A stretch of 64,000 nt of DNA from Pseudomonas sp. TH41 (GCF_016650695.1 NZ_JAEKFH010000001.1:496001-560000), one strand, 5' to 3'; numbered from the stretch's first letter, positions 25,906 to 34,466 are shown. Program-made: numbers and translations. The notes: generated by a model not told the origin, from the sequence alone.

Positions 25906-25998
25906 CCCTGTAGGAGCTGCCGAAGGCTGCGATCTTTTGATCTTGATCTTAAAAAAGCAAAGTCAAAAGATCGCAGCCTTCGGCAGCTCCTACAGGGG
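25906..25998. repeat. Long palindrome (REP-like, second class)
   Basis: CCCTGTAGGAGCTGCCGAAG with GGCTGCGATCTTTTGAT, inverted copy ending at 25998. Nearly perfect arms with a loop near 25940-25960. Between spuB and puuC. Confidence 0.9.
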
Positions 25999-26069
25999 AT
26001 TGCATTCCAGGTTTTAAATGACAGGCGCCAGCCTGACGATCACTTATTCCTCTGCGTCGAGTCACAACA

Positions 26070-27560
26070 ATGACAAACACTCGCAGCGACTGGGAACAAC
26101 GCTTCCAGTCCCTAACACTTGAAGGCCGCGCATTCATCGATGGCCAATACTGTTCCGCACTCAGTGGCGACACCTTTGAGTGCATCAGCCCGGTCGACGG
26201 TCGCTTCCTGGCCAACGTCGCCAGCACCGACGAAGCTGACGCCAATGCCGCCGTCGCCGTCGCGCGTCGCACCTTCGACTCCGGCATCTGGGCCAATCTG
26301 GCCCCGGCCGAGCGCAAGCGCATCCTGATTCGCTTCGCCGACCTGATCCTGGCCAACCAGGAAGAACTCGCCCTGCTCGAAACCCTCGACATGGGCAAGC
26401 CGATCAACGACTCGATGAACATCGACATCCCGGCGACCGCCAACGCGATCCGCTGGAGCGCCGAAGCCATCGACAAGATCTACGACGAAGTCGCCGCCAC
26501 GCCCCACGACCAACTCGGCCTCATCACCCGCGAACCGGCGGGCGTCGTCGCCGCCATTGTGCCGTGGAACTTCCCGCTGATCATGGCCAGCTGGAAATTC
26601 GCCCCGGCCCTGGCCGCCGGCAACTCGTTCATCCTCAAACCATCGGAAAAGTCGCCACTGACCGCGATCCGCATCGCGCAACTGGCGCTGGATGCGGGCA
26701 TCCCGAAAGGCGTGTTCAACGTCCTGCCGGGCTTCGGCCACACCGTCGGCAAGGCACTGGCGTTGCACATGGACGTCGACGTGCTGGCCTTTACCGGCTC
26801 GACCGCGATTGCCAAGCAACTGTTGATCTACGCCGGGCAAAGCAACATGAAACGCGTCTGGCTCGAAGCCGGCGGAAAGAGCCCGAACGTGGTGTTCGCC
26901 GACGCGCCGGATCTGCGCGCGGCAGCACAAGCGGCGGCGGGTGCGATCGCCTTCAACCAGGGCGAAGTCTGCACCGCCGGCTCGCGCTTGCTGGTAGAGC
27001 GTTCGATTCGCGAGCAGTTCATTCCGCTGCTGGTGGAAGCGTTGCAAGCCTGGAAACCGGGGCATGCCCTCGATCCGGCCACCACCGTCGGTGCGGTTGT
27101 CGATCAGCGTCAACTGGACAACGTGCTGCGCTACATCCAGGTCGGCAAAGACCAGGGCGCGCAACTGATCGCGGGCGGCAGTCGCACCCTCGAAGACACG
27201 GGCGGCCTGTACGTGGAACCGGCGATTTTCGACGGCGTGACCAACGCCATGACCATCGCCCGTGAAGAAATTTTCGGCCCGGTACTGTCACTGATCACCT
27301 TCGACACCGCTGAAGAAGCGCTGGCCATCGCCAACGACAGCATCTTCGGCCTGGCCGCCGGCGTCTGGACCAGCAACCTGAGCAAGGCCCACACCTTCGC
27401 TCGCGGCTTGCGTGCCGGCAGTGTCTGGGTCAACCAGTACGACGGCGGCGACATGACCGCGCCGTTCGGCGGGTACAAGCAGTCGGGTAACGGTCGGGAC
27501 AAATCGCTGCACGCGTTCGACAAATACACCGAACTCAAAGCGACCTGGATCAAGCTCTAA
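26070..27560 (+). CDS. puuC: Gamma-glutamyl-aminobutyraldehyde dehydrogenase (PuuC/KauB-like)
   Basis: NAD(P)-dependent aldehyde dehydrogenase of 496 residues oxidising gamma-glutamyl-gamma-aminobutyraldehyde to gamma-glutamyl-GABA. Active-site residues: Asn167 in VPWNFPL, Glu266 in LEAGGKSPN, Cys301 in GEVCTAGSR; the FTGST coenzyme motif precedes them. Full family length. Context between the synthetase, the FAD oxidase and the hydrolase supports the polyamine substrate, although such enzymes are broad. The puuB gene follows after 52 bases. Confidence 0.92.
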   Translation: MTNTRSDWEQRFQSLTLEGRAFIDGQYCSALSGDTFECISPVDGRFLANVASTDEADANAAVAVARRTFDSGIWANLAPAERKRILIRFADLILANQEELALLETLDMGKPINDSMNIDIPATANAIRWSAEAIDKIYDEVAATPHDQLGLITREPAGVVAAIVPWNFPLIMASWKFAPALAAGNSFILKPSEKSPLTAIRIAQLALDAGIPKGVFNVLPGFGHTVGKALALHMDVDVLAFTGSTAIAKQLLIYAGQSNMKRVWLEAGGKSPNVVFADAPDLRAAAQAAAGAIAFNQGEVCTAGSRLLVERSIREQFIPLLVEALQAWKPGHALDPATTVGAVVDQRQLDNVLRYIQVGKDQGAQLIAGGSRTLEDTGGLYVEPAIFDGVTNAMTIAREEIFGPVLSLITFDTAEEALAIANDSIFGLAAGVWTSNLSKAHTFARGLRAGSVWVNQYDGGDMTAPFGGYKQSGNGRDKSLHAFDKYTELKATWIKL

Positions 27561-27612
27561 TACTTCTACAACGGCGGTCGCCGGCAGGTGCTGGCGGCCA
27601 TCGGAGAAAACT

Positions 27613-28896
27613 ATGAAACAAGCACATGTAAACAGCTACTACGCCGCCACCCGCAACTTCACCGGCGACTTCCCGGTGCTTGAAGAACTGGTGGAATGCG
27701 ACGTCTGTATCATCGGCGCCGGTTACACCGGTTTGTCCTCGGCCCTGTTCCTCGCCGAAGCCGGCTACAGCGTGACCGTGCTCGAAGCCGCCAAAGTCGG
27801 CTTCGGCGCCAGCGGTCGCAACGGCGGCCAACTGGTCAACTCCTACAGCCGCGACGTCGATGTGATCGAAGAGCGCTATGGCGACAAGACCGCCGAAGTC
27901 CTCGGCAGCATGATCTTCGAAGGCGCCGACATCATCCGTCAGCGCATACAACACTACGACATCCAGTGCGATTACCGCCCGGGTGGCATCTTCGCCGCGC
28001 TGAACAAAAAGCAACTCAAAGGCCTGGCCGAGCAGAAAAGCAGCTGGGAACGTTACGGCAACAAGAACCTGAAAATGCTCGACGCCGCTGACATCAAGCG
28101 CGAAGTCGGTTGCGACAACTACGTTGGCGGCCTGCTCGACATGCAGGGCGGCCACATCCACCCGCTGAACCTGGCCTTGGGCGAAGCCTCGGCCATCATC
28201 GGCCTGGGCGGCAAAATCTACGAGCAATCGGCCGCCGTGGAAATCACCTACGGCGAACCGATCACCGTGCGCACCGCCAAAGGCGTGGTCCGCGCCAAGT
28301 ACCTGCTGATCGCCGGCAACGCCTACTTGCCGCAGGACCTCGACAACCGCGTCACGCGCAAAAGCATGCCGTGCGGCTCGCAAATCGTCGTCACCGAGCC
28401 GTTGTCCGAAAAGGTTGCGCGTAGCCTGATCAAAAACAACTACTGCGTCGAAGACTGCAACTACCTGCTCGACTACTACCGCCTCACTGCCGACAACCGC
28501 CTGCTGTACGGTGGCGGCGTGGTCTACGGTGCGCGCGAGCCGGACGACATCGAACAACTGATCAAGCCGAAAATCCTCAAGACCTTCCCGCAACTGAAGG
28601 ACGTGAAAATCGACTACCGCTGGACCGGCAACTTCCTGCTGACCATGTCCCGCATGCCGCAATTCGGCCGCATCGAGAAAAACGCCTACTACATGCAGGG
28701 TTACAGCGGCCACGGCGTCACCTGCTCGCACCTGGCCGGCAAACTGATCTCGGAAATGATCCGCGGCGACGCCGAACGCTTCGACGCCTTCGCCTCGCTA
28801 CCGCACATGCCAATGATCGGCGGCCGCACCTTCCAGGCCCCACTCACCGCCATGGGCGCCGCGTACTACGCGCTGCGCGATCGTTTCGGGATCTAA
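27613..28896 (+). CDS. puuB: Gamma-glutamylputrescine oxidoreductase (PuuB-like)
   Basis: FAD-dependent amine oxidase of the DAO family, 427 residues, oxidising gamma-glutamylputrescine to the aldehyde with release of ammonia and peroxide. The dinucleotide motif GAGYTG sits at 35-40 within VCIIGAGYTGLSSA, followed by GASGRNGGQLVNS, and the C-terminal FAD contact GYSGHGVTCSHLAGK. The ribosome site GGAGAA lies just before the ATG at 27613. Co-directional with puuC. Presence of this oxidase means a SpuC-type aminotransferase is not needed in this locus. Confidence 0.92.
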   Translation: MKQAHVNSYYAATRNFTGDFPVLEELVECDVCIIGAGYTGLSSALFLAEAGYSVTVLEAAKVGFGASGRNGGQLVNSYSRDVDVIEERYGDKTAEVLGSMIFEGADIIRQRIQHYDIQCDYRPGGIFAALNKKQLKGLAEQKSSWERYGNKNLKMLDAADIKREVGCDNYVGGLLDMQGGHIHPLNLALGEASAIIGLGGKIYEQSAAVEITYGEPITVRTAKGVVRAKYLLIAGNAYLPQDLDNRVTRKSMPCGSQIVVTEPLSEKVARSLIKNNYCVEDCNYLLDYYRLTADNRLLYGGGVVYGAREPDDIEQLIKPKILKTFPQLKDVKIDYRWTGNFLLTMSRMPQFGRIEKNAYYMQGYSGHGVTCSHLAGKLISEMIRGDAERFDAFASLPHMPMIGGRTFQAPLTAMGAAYYALRDRFGI

Positions 28897-28940
28897 TCAG
28901 CCCAGTCGGTGGCCACCTAAAAGCCTGGCTGCCACACACC

Positions 28941-29041
28941 CCCTGTAGGAGCGAGCTTGCTCGCGATGGTATGCCAGTGAACGTCTCTGTAGCTGACACA
29001 CCATCGTCGGAACGCCGCCCGGAGCAAGCTCGCTCCTACAG
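28941..29041. repeat. REP doublet, asymmetric
   Basis: CCCTGTAGGAGCGAGCTTGC at 28941 and an inverted partner at 29001-29041 that carries the variant CGTCGGAACGCCGCCCGGAG. Downstream of puuB. Confidence 0.8.
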
Positions 29042-29170
29042 CAACACCACCAAACGTGATTTAATACCCGCCTTTCAAATTTCCGGGACAGGGAAGCGGT
29101 GTTTTCGCGGCCAAAAGTCGCCCGCCATCCACCCCCATAACCCTTAAGTTTTTTCTCGCATAAGGCTGTC

Positions 29171-29719
29171 ATGGACACGGGCTCACGACTCAAATTAGTA
29201 CGCGAAAGCTACAAGCTCTCCCAGCGCGAGCTGGCCCGGCGTAGCGGCGTCACCAATGCCACCATCTCCCTGATCGAACAGAATCGCGTCAGTCCCTCCG
29301 TCAGCTCCCTGAAAAAACTGCTCGAAGGCATACCGATGTCCTTGGCGGATTTCTTTACCTTTGATCAGCCGCCGCGTGAGCATCAGTACGTGTTTCGGGC
29401 TAACGAACAGCCGGATCTTGGCCGTCATGGGTTGCGGTTGCTGCTGATTGGCGCTTCGGTGCCGAGTCGGCAGATGCGATTGTTGCGCGAGCAGTACGCG
29501 CCTGGGGCGAGTTCGGGGGAAGAGCCGATTGTGCACTCGGAAGGGGAGGAGTGTGGGCTCGTCACTCGTGGCACAGTTGAATTGACTGTGGATGGGCAGA
29601 TTAGTGTTCTGAATGCTGGGGATGGGTATTACTTTCCGACGACGTTGCCGCATCGGTTTCGGAATATTGGGGCGGATGAGGCGGAGATCATCAGCGCTAA
29701 CACCCCGGCTAACTTCTAA
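29171..29719 (+). CDS. puuR: XRE-cupin transcriptional regulator, PuuR-like
   Basis: DNA-binding repressor of 182 residues. N-terminal Cro/C1-type helix-turn-helix at about 5-60 (SQRELARRSGVTNATISLIE), C-terminal cupin at about 105-178 (HSEGEECGLVTRGTVELTVD, AGDGYYFPTTLPHRF) that binds a small ligand. In E. coli, PuuR represses the puu genes and is relieved by putrescine (family knowledge). Position right after puuB supports the same role, acting at the spuA-spuB and puuC promoters (inference). Confidence 0.9.
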   Translation: MDTGSRLKLVRESYKLSQRELARRSGVTNATISLIEQNRVSPSVSSLKKLLEGIPMSLADFFTFDQPPREHQYVFRANEQPDLGRHGLRLLLIGASVPSRQMRLLREQYAPGASSGEEPIVHSEGEECGLVTRGTVELTVDGQISVLNAGDGYYFPTTLPHRFRNIGADEAEIISANTPANF

Positions 29720-29748
29720 TGTAAAGCCGCCTCGATGGCTAATGCCTA

Positions 29749-29831
29749 CTGTAGGAGCGAGCTTGCTCGCGATGGTCGTAAACGATAACGCGTGTTTACT
29801 GGCTAAACGCGACGCTCTTTCGCTCCTACAG
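29749..29831. repeat. REP doublet with a degraded right arm
   Basis: CTGTAGGAGCGAGCTTGCTC at 29749 is intact; the partner near 29815-29831 keeps only the outer TCGCTCCTACAG. The remainder of the gap to 30054 is AT-rich and contains only the terminator listed next. Confidence 0.7.
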
Positions 29832-29970
29832 TCCTTAACTGAACGGCATTAACCTCGTGGCTGCGTTCGCCTACCTGTCATACCTCGCTTGGCAGCGGAT
29901 CGCAAACTTCATAAAAATAAATCAGGCTCCTTTTTTGTAAAATATAACTACTGCCAAGTAACGAAAAAAA

Positions 29971-30005
29971 GGTGGCAGATCTATTTAACAAGTAGATCTG
30001 TCACC
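29971..30005 (-). terminator. Intrinsic terminator of the zeta-toxin operon
   Basis: GGTGGCAGATCTA at 29971-29983 pairs with TAGATCTGTCACC at 29993-30005 (13 bp, one G-T). On the minus strand the stem is followed by seven T. It lies 50 bases beyond the toxin stop; on the plus strand a shorter T-run also follows. Confidence 0.85.
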
Positions 30006-30054
30006 GTTTTCCAGTTGGTTTTTTTAAATTTTCCATGCTTTTTTTTCTAAGTTC

Positions 30055-30789
30055 TTAAATAGTTTCGACTTTATCGACATAAGACTCGAAGAGCCAATCC
30101 GGGACTTCGTCTGTGCGAAATTCAAGGCTTATTCCATCTGTAATCTCCGCCAGAAGAACCGTACTGTCGCCGGAGTTATCGAAGATGTACGCCCGGTTGC
30201 TGACGGCAATGGCGTCTGGCAGAAGGCCCAGAGATTTGTGATACCGTTCGCTCACTTTTTCAGGTGCCACGGGATGTCCACCTTCGCGTACTCTGATTCC
30301 TACGCGGTCTATGTTGATAGCCGGGTTTTCAGTCGAAACGAAGTAAAGGTATGTCCGATAACCGCGAGCCTGTGCCTCTCCCATGAAGTCGACCTTGCTG
30401 CGATGTGACATCACCGTTTCGAAGGTAAAACTCACACCTTTTTCAAGCAGGCGCTGGCGAATGAAGTCCGATATCACGGAAGCTAGATAGGAATTGACCT
30501 CGACATTTCTGTAATCAACTTTAGTACCCAGCAAACCAATTTGTTTGACTTGATTGCTGAGCTCTTTGTTTTTTATCAGATAGTGTTCGGTATGGAACGT
30601 GAGTAACTTGGACAGTGTAGTGGTCACTTCAAAGGTAGCCAAGTCGATGAAGCCGCTAGCTTTTGCTTCCTTCTCAAGGTCATCGGCATTCACGTACATT
30701 TTGATAAGGGCGGGGTCAATTTCTCCCTTAATGGTGCTTTTTCCTGACCCGTTCGGCCCCGCAAATACCCGAAACCTAGGCACGATCAC
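30055..30789 (-). CDS. Zeta-toxin-like P-loop kinase
   Basis: Cytoplasmic P-loop protein of 244 residues resembling the zeta toxin/AAA_33 group, which phosphorylate UDP-N-acetylglucosamine or other small molecules. Walker A GPNGSGKS at 11-18, YVNADDLEKEA after it (the Asp used in substrate binding), FTFETVMSHRSKVDFM in the middle, and RVREGGHPVAPEKVSERYHKS as the C-terminal Arg-rich part. Its start overlaps the upstream partner gene by 14 bases. Base composition is poorer in GC than neighbouring genes, suggesting transfer. Whether it is toxic is not shown by sequence. Confidence 0.8.
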   Translation of the reverse strand: MIVPRFRVFAGPNGSGKSTIKGEIDPALIKMYVNADDLEKEAKASGFIDLATFEVTTTLSKLLTFHTEHYLIKNKELSNQVKQIGLLGTKVDYRNVEVNSYLASVISDFIRQRLLEKGVSFTFETVMSHRSKVDFMGEAQARGYRTYLYFVSTENPAINIDRVGIRVREGGHPVAPEKVSERYHKSLGLLPDAIAVSNRAYIFDNSGDSTVLLAEITDGISLEFRTDEVPDWLFESYVDKVETI

Positions 30790-31138
30790 CAGCCGTTTGA
30801 TCGTCGATACGGCGCACTGTGATCACCTCACCTACTTTGACTTTGCGGCGCGGCTTGGCTTTGGCTATAACGGTCTTGCTGCCATCAAGTGAGATCCTTA
30901 CCAGATCGTCAGAGTCGACGCAAAGTACGCTATCGCTCACTAACAATGCGCGAGCGTAAGCAGCCTCGGTGGCTCTTTGAGCGAGCTCGGGTATCTGGAG
31001 CTCCAGAGCATCCATCTCCTTATCCGAAAGCTTTTTGGGTTTTGAAGTCATCGGGATTCTCCGCGTGAGCGAGCGCTCTAGTGCTTCTAGCCCGGATAGT
31101 ACTGCATTAGGCGGGCTTTCGAACGTCATCAGGTCCAT
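30776..31138 (-). CDS. Candidate antitoxin of the zeta-like kinase
   Basis: Small protein of up to 120 residues, not a recognised family. It has a helical segment (DKEMDALELQIPELAQRATEA) and a basic C-terminus (AKAKPRRKVKVGEVITVRR). Two starts are plausible: ATG at 31138 behind GAGGAA, or ATG at 31051 behind GGAGAA giving 91 residues beginning MTSKPKKLSD. The 14-base overlap with the kinase gene and the shared orientation are typical of toxin-antitoxin pairs with the antitoxin first. Role is inferred from position only. Confidence 0.6.
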   Translation of the reverse strand: MDLMTFESPPNAVLSGLEALERSLTRRIPMTSKPKKLSDKEMDALELQIPELAQRATEAAYARALLVSDSVLCVDSDDLVRISLDGSKTVIAKAKPRRKVKVGEVITVRRIDDQTAGDRA

Positions 31139-31296
31139 ATGAATTTCCTCGGTAGTGTACGCGCCTTGACTACTGTGTGAAGGGACAGATTTTCCACCTT
31201 GAGATGCAGGTTCCTTCTGCCCGATAGCTATATGTAACGATCTCCTGAAACCTGTTCACTGAAAAGAAAACGACCGTTACAACGTGTGTTGAAGTG

Positions 31297-31328
31297 AAAA
31301 AACCGCAACAACGAGGGTTGCTGCGGTT
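31297..31328 (-). terminator. Intrinsic terminator
   Basis: AACCGCAACAAC at 31301-31312 pairs with GTTGCTGCGGTT at 31317-31328; minus-strand transcription continues into a run of six T. It terminates the small gene ending at 31342. Confidence 0.8.
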
Positions 31329-31341
31329 CAAGAGCTGGTGA

Positions 31342-31632
31342 CTATCCCTTGGGTGCCTCAAACCCTCGCTGCTCAATCACCCGAAACACATCGCTTACAT
31401 CCTGGAGCAGGATCCGTGCAATGTTGGCGACGGTGTTGATGTCGTTTTCGGCATAGTCTGGGAGGCTGGTGCAGCCCATGAGCTGAAGGTAGGGGAGGAC
31501 GGCGTTGAGGCGCTCGCTGACGACGTTGTGGAGTTCGCGGATTGGGGCTTGGCTGTCGATGAGTAGGACGGCGTAGTCGGTGGCGAATTGGGACATGGGG
31601 GTGAAGCGGCGGGGCGGGTTTTGGGTTGTCAT
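31342..31632 (-). CDS. Small Pseudomonas-type hypothetical protein, 96 residues
   Basis: Unrecognised helical protein (MTTQNPPRRFTPM; PIRELHNVVSERLNAVLPYL; TVANIARILLQDVSDVFRVI). It resembles short DUF-type proteins that many Pseudomonas carry in several copies, but no family is assigned. The start ATG at 31632 has a modest ribosome site (TAGGAC). It has its own terminator and no operon partner. No TM segment or signal peptide. Confidence 0.6.
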   Translation of the reverse strand: MTTQNPPRRFTPMSQFATDYAVLLIDSQAPIRELHNVVSERLNAVLPYLQLMGCTSLPDYAENDINTVANIARILLQDVSDVFRVIEQRGFEAPKG

Positions 31633-31831
31633 GGGTTCTAGTCCTAAAAGATAAACAACAACGTCATTGAGCCGTTCAACAGACGAAAATTGCCTGTGTT
31701 GTGCCTGACGTTACTGGGTGGTTTTCTTCTTGGGCTGCGAATCCCTGCCACCGACAATGTCAGCGACTGGGGAACTATAAGCGGCGATTTTGGTGTCCGC
31801 AAATGAGGGTGTAGGACGACAGCACGGTTTT

Positions 31832-31965
31832 TGTAGCAGCTGGCGAAGCCTGCGTTCGGCTGCGTAGCAGTCGCAGTATTGGAAGTCGCGGTGTGTCAGT
31901 TGAACGCTATAGGATGGATTTACGGCTGCTGCGCAGCCGGACGCAGGCTTCGCCAGCTGCTACAG
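31832..31965. repeat. REP-like inverted repeat, third class
   Basis: Outer arms TGTAGCAGCTGGCGAAGCCT at 31832 and the inverted copy ending at 31965 are the same as at 3530-3661; inner arms are diverged. It lies in the 601-base gap 31633-32233. The remainder of that gap holds no supportable gene; small ORFs there lack ribosome sites. Confidence 0.8.
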
Positions 31966-32233
31966 GGTTTGGGTGTTGTTTAAAGGTTCGGCAGGAATGC
32001 AGCCCGGCGGGAGCAAGCTCCTTCGCAACACTGGGAAATGTCCTACAGCTTTTACAGATCAAAAATCTAACGTTCGTCGGATGTCAGGTTGCTATCACCG
32101 CATTTGCCTGCCCATTCCATCACGGCTGCTAAGCTTCGTCGTTGCAGCGGCCGAGCGTTGTTTGGCTCGCGTTGCGAGCGTCAGCATGGAGTACAACTTC
32201 TATTCCTGTCGTTAAACTGCACGGAGGCAGGCG

Positions 32234-33037
32234 ATGGAGATCAAGCGCATGGTCGAATCGAGTGCGGACGAGGTTCCAGACCCACTCGATCGTGAAGAGA
32301 TAGAGCAGGTGCTGGCGACGTTGCTAGCCAGTCCCTTGTTTGCCAAGTCCAGGCGGATGGGCAGTTTGTTGCGTTTTCTGGTCGAGCACGACCTGCAATT
32401 TTCCAATACATCGCTAACCGAGCACGCCATAGGCATCGCCGTGTTTCGTCGTGATCCTGCGGTGTATTGCACGGGCGATGACCCGGTAGTGCGGGTGCAG
32501 GTGGGGCGATTGCGTCGTAAGCTTGCGACACATTACGCCACCAACGGTCAGCAGGACCCGGTGCGACTGAGCATTCCGGCCGGTTGTTATCGCCTGGCGT
32601 ATCAGCGGCTGCGGCTCAAGGGAGTTGGCACGCATCATCCGGTTTTGCAGGTCCAGCCGTTTACCTGCATCACCCGTGATGGCGAGGACTTTGCCCGGGG
32701 CTTGTGCGAGGAGTTGAGTTGTCGGTTGTTCGAGTCGTTCGAGCAAACGCAGACCGGCGCCAATCATGTGTTGATGAAGGTGCCGCGCAGCAGCGTAAAA
32801 ACAGCGGAGATCGGACGCGGCGGGCGTTACAGCTATTGCCTGGAAGGCAGCGTGCGGGTCGAGTCAGCACGGGTGCGGGCGTCGTTACGACTGGTGGATG
32901 TGGCGCAGGGGCGGATTCGCTGGTCGGCGCAGTTTGATCGAAATCAGCCTTATGGCATCGCTACCCAAGAGGATTTGGCGGCGTCCATCTGTCTGTCGCT
33001 GACGGGGTATTTTGCCAAGGACGCAATCGACGAATAA
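32234..33037 (+). CDS. CadC-like DNA-binding / TolB-like domain protein
   Basis: Putative transcriptional regulator of 267 residues. The first 120 residues match the conserved N-terminal module found on many bacterial adenylate cyclase/TPR/WD40 proteins: MGSLLRFLVEH, LTEHAIGIAVFRRDPAVY, DDPVVRVQVGRLRRKLATHY, RLSIPAGCYRLAY. The remaining part (about 140-265) resembles the TolB-N-like domain that usually follows such a module (FARGLCEELSCRLFESF). No TM, TPR or cyclase domain is present, so this is a minimal version. ATG at 32234 follows ACGGAGG. Target unknown; it converges with a minus-strand gene of unknown role. Confidence 0.7.
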   Translation: MEIKRMVESSADEVPDPLDREEIEQVLATLLASPLFAKSRRMGSLLRFLVEHDLQFSNTSLTEHAIGIAVFRRDPAVYCTGDDPVVRVQVGRLRRKLATHYATNGQQDPVRLSIPAGCYRLAYQRLRLKGVGTHHPVLQVQPFTCITRDGEDFARGLCEELSCRLFESFEQTQTGANHVLMKVPRSSVKTAEIGRGGRYSYCLEGSVRVESARVRASLRLVDVAQGRIRWSAQFDRNQPYGIATQEDLAASICLSLTGYFAKDAIDE

Positions 33038-33039
33038 GA

Positions 33040-33061
33040 GGGGCAACCGCGAGGTTGCCCC
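33040..33061. terminator. Hairpin between convergent genes
   Basis: GGGGCAACC at 33040-33048 pairs with GGTTGCCCC at 33053-33061 around a 4-base loop. No T-run on either side, but it lies exactly between two convergent stops. Confidence 0.55.
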
Positions 33062-33071
33062 AATGTACCCG

Positions 33072-33812
33072 TTACACGGTTTTCCACTGACCGCCTTCGT
33101 AAAGGCGACCTGCGGTGTTATCGAAGGTCAGGTCGATTTCGATCGCCTTGGAGCGTGAGGTACTGAACATGGTGCTGGTCTGTACGTTCTGTTCGAACCA
33201 CACGAGGATGGTTTCGACGGGGGTCAGCACGGTTTTACCGGTGACCACCTGGTCCACCGCAACGTAAATTGGGGTGCTGACCTGATTGCCATCGATGCCG
33301 GTGGATAGCTGGTTGATCCCCGGATGGATGGGCGCGTAGTCGTTCACAAAAGTCATGGAAACGTCCGGACCGCCCGTTACCGCCGAGCTCAACAGGCCGT
33401 GTTCATCGAGTGTCGAGGTTTGCCCAAGACCAATATTGACGATGTTGGTCGAGACTTTGACTTGTACGTTTTCCTTGAATACGTTGGAGGCGAACAGCTG
33501 ATATTGCGGCGTCCAGCTGAATTCGTTATTGCTCAGGTACGCGTCATAGGACTGCCACACCACGTTGTAGTCTTCGGTGCCGACTTTTTTGGCAAAGCAC
33601 AGCTTGTAGCCAGACTTCTTGAGCAGGGTCAGGTCGCCGGCGGCGATTTCGATCGTGACTATTTTTTGCGAAGCCGCCAGGGCGGACCTCAATACCTTGC
33701 TGTAGTCGGATGTTTTCAGCGCCTTTGGGGCACTCAGGATCGACTTGACCGCTTCTTGCACGTCATTGTGAAGCTGCTGGCTATTTTGGCTGACAGCGAT
33801 TGATTTGCTCAT
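33072..33812 (-). CDS. Hypothetical beta-rich protein, 246 residues
   Basis: Unrecognised. Begins MSKSIAVSQNSQQLHNDVQ with no signal peptide, a helical first part (about 10-65), then a long region rich in beta-forming residues and aromatic/Asn pairs (YNVVWQSYDAYLSNNEF, TPQYQLFASNVFKENVQVKV, TGGPDVSMTFVNDYAP, TPIYVAVDQVV). It looks like a folded beta-sandwich of eukaryote-like composition. The start ATG at 33812 follows AAGAGGG. The gene upstream (34004-34240) has an almost identical ribosome-site context, hinting at a joint unit. Function unknown; secretion by a leaderless route is only a possibility. Confidence 0.65.
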   Translation of the reverse strand: MSKSIAVSQNSQQLHNDVQEAVKSILSAPKALKTSDYSKVLRSALAASQKIVTIEIAAGDLTLLKKSGYKLCFAKKVGTEDYNVVWQSYDAYLSNNEFSWTPQYQLFASNVFKENVQVKVSTNIVNIGLGQTSTLDEHGLLSSAVTGGPDVSMTFVNDYAPIHPGINQLSTGIDGNQVSTPIYVAVDQVVTGKTVLTPVETILVWFEQNVQTSTMFSTSRSKAIEIDLTFDNTAGRLYEGGQWKTV

Positions 33813-33970
33813 GGTTTCCCTCTTCCTTGTTGGTGTGTTTGGCAATCAATGGGCGGCGGGCAGTCAACCCGGTCAGTCCATTGAGGACTTCACTCTAGGT
33901 TCATGGAGCAGGGTGGCTAAGTGTCTTGGCGTTACAGGCGGGTAACCGGTTGTATCAAACAGATGAAACA

Positions 33971-33996
33971 GTGGGGCGCCCGAAGGGTCGCCCCAC
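33971..33996 (-). terminator. Hairpin between two minus-strand hypothetical genes
   Basis: GTGGGGCG at 33971-33978 pairs with CGCCCCAC at 33989-33996. Weak tail (TGTTT) on the minus strand, so it may be an attenuator rather than a full terminator. Confidence 0.45.
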
Positions 33997-34003
33997 CATG
34001 GCC

Positions 34004-34240
34004 TCAGGCTGCCTTCGCGTCGGCCCAGACGAAGTTCCAGCTGGTTCGCTTGCCCTTGGCAATCTCGATCAGCTTGTTCTCATACACTGTGTGATTGACT
34101 TGGCCGGTGTAGGTCAGGGTTCGGGCGGCGTTGGTCCCGGTGCACTCGCCCGGTTCACCGCCGGATTCAATCATCGCCTTTTTCATCTCGACTTCCGACG
34201 GGGCGCTGCTCTGATTTTTTTCCACTTTAACGAAACTCAT
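34004..34240 (-). CDS. Small hypothetical protein, 78 residues
   Basis: Unrecognised. MSFVKVEKNQSSAPSEVE, then a short helical part and an ending rich in Trp/Lys (GKRTSWNFVWADAKAA). Two cysteine-bearing turns (GGEPGECTGTN). The ATG at 34240 follows GAGGTG; upstream in-frame extension to 34453 has no ribosome site. Together with the 246-residue gene downstream it may form a two-gene unit interrupted by a hairpin. Confidence 0.6.
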   Translation of the reverse strand: MSFVKVEKNQSSAPSEVEMKKAMIESGGEPGECTGTNAARTLTYTGQVNHTVYENKLIEIAKGKRTSWNFVWADAKAA

Positions 34241-34466
34241 GGTTTCACCTCTTCCGTGATGGGGGGATCGGTGCAGGGCAGGGCCGACAGCGTTCACGTC
34301 CCCGCAACACACCGAAGGCCCTACTCTATTGGCCTGGCGTTCGGTGCAGAAGTGACAACTGGGGCGGTGAGGTAACACGCAGGAAACAGAACAATCGGGG
34401 GGACGTATCAGGGACGTATCAAGCGCGGAAACGCCAAGAGGTGTGCGGTTCAATTCGGTTTAGGCC

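Noticed and set aside
27550..28731. 393-codon ORF on the minus strand
   Set aside because: Antisense of puuB with an implausible Val/Ala/Asp-rich composition; no start context.
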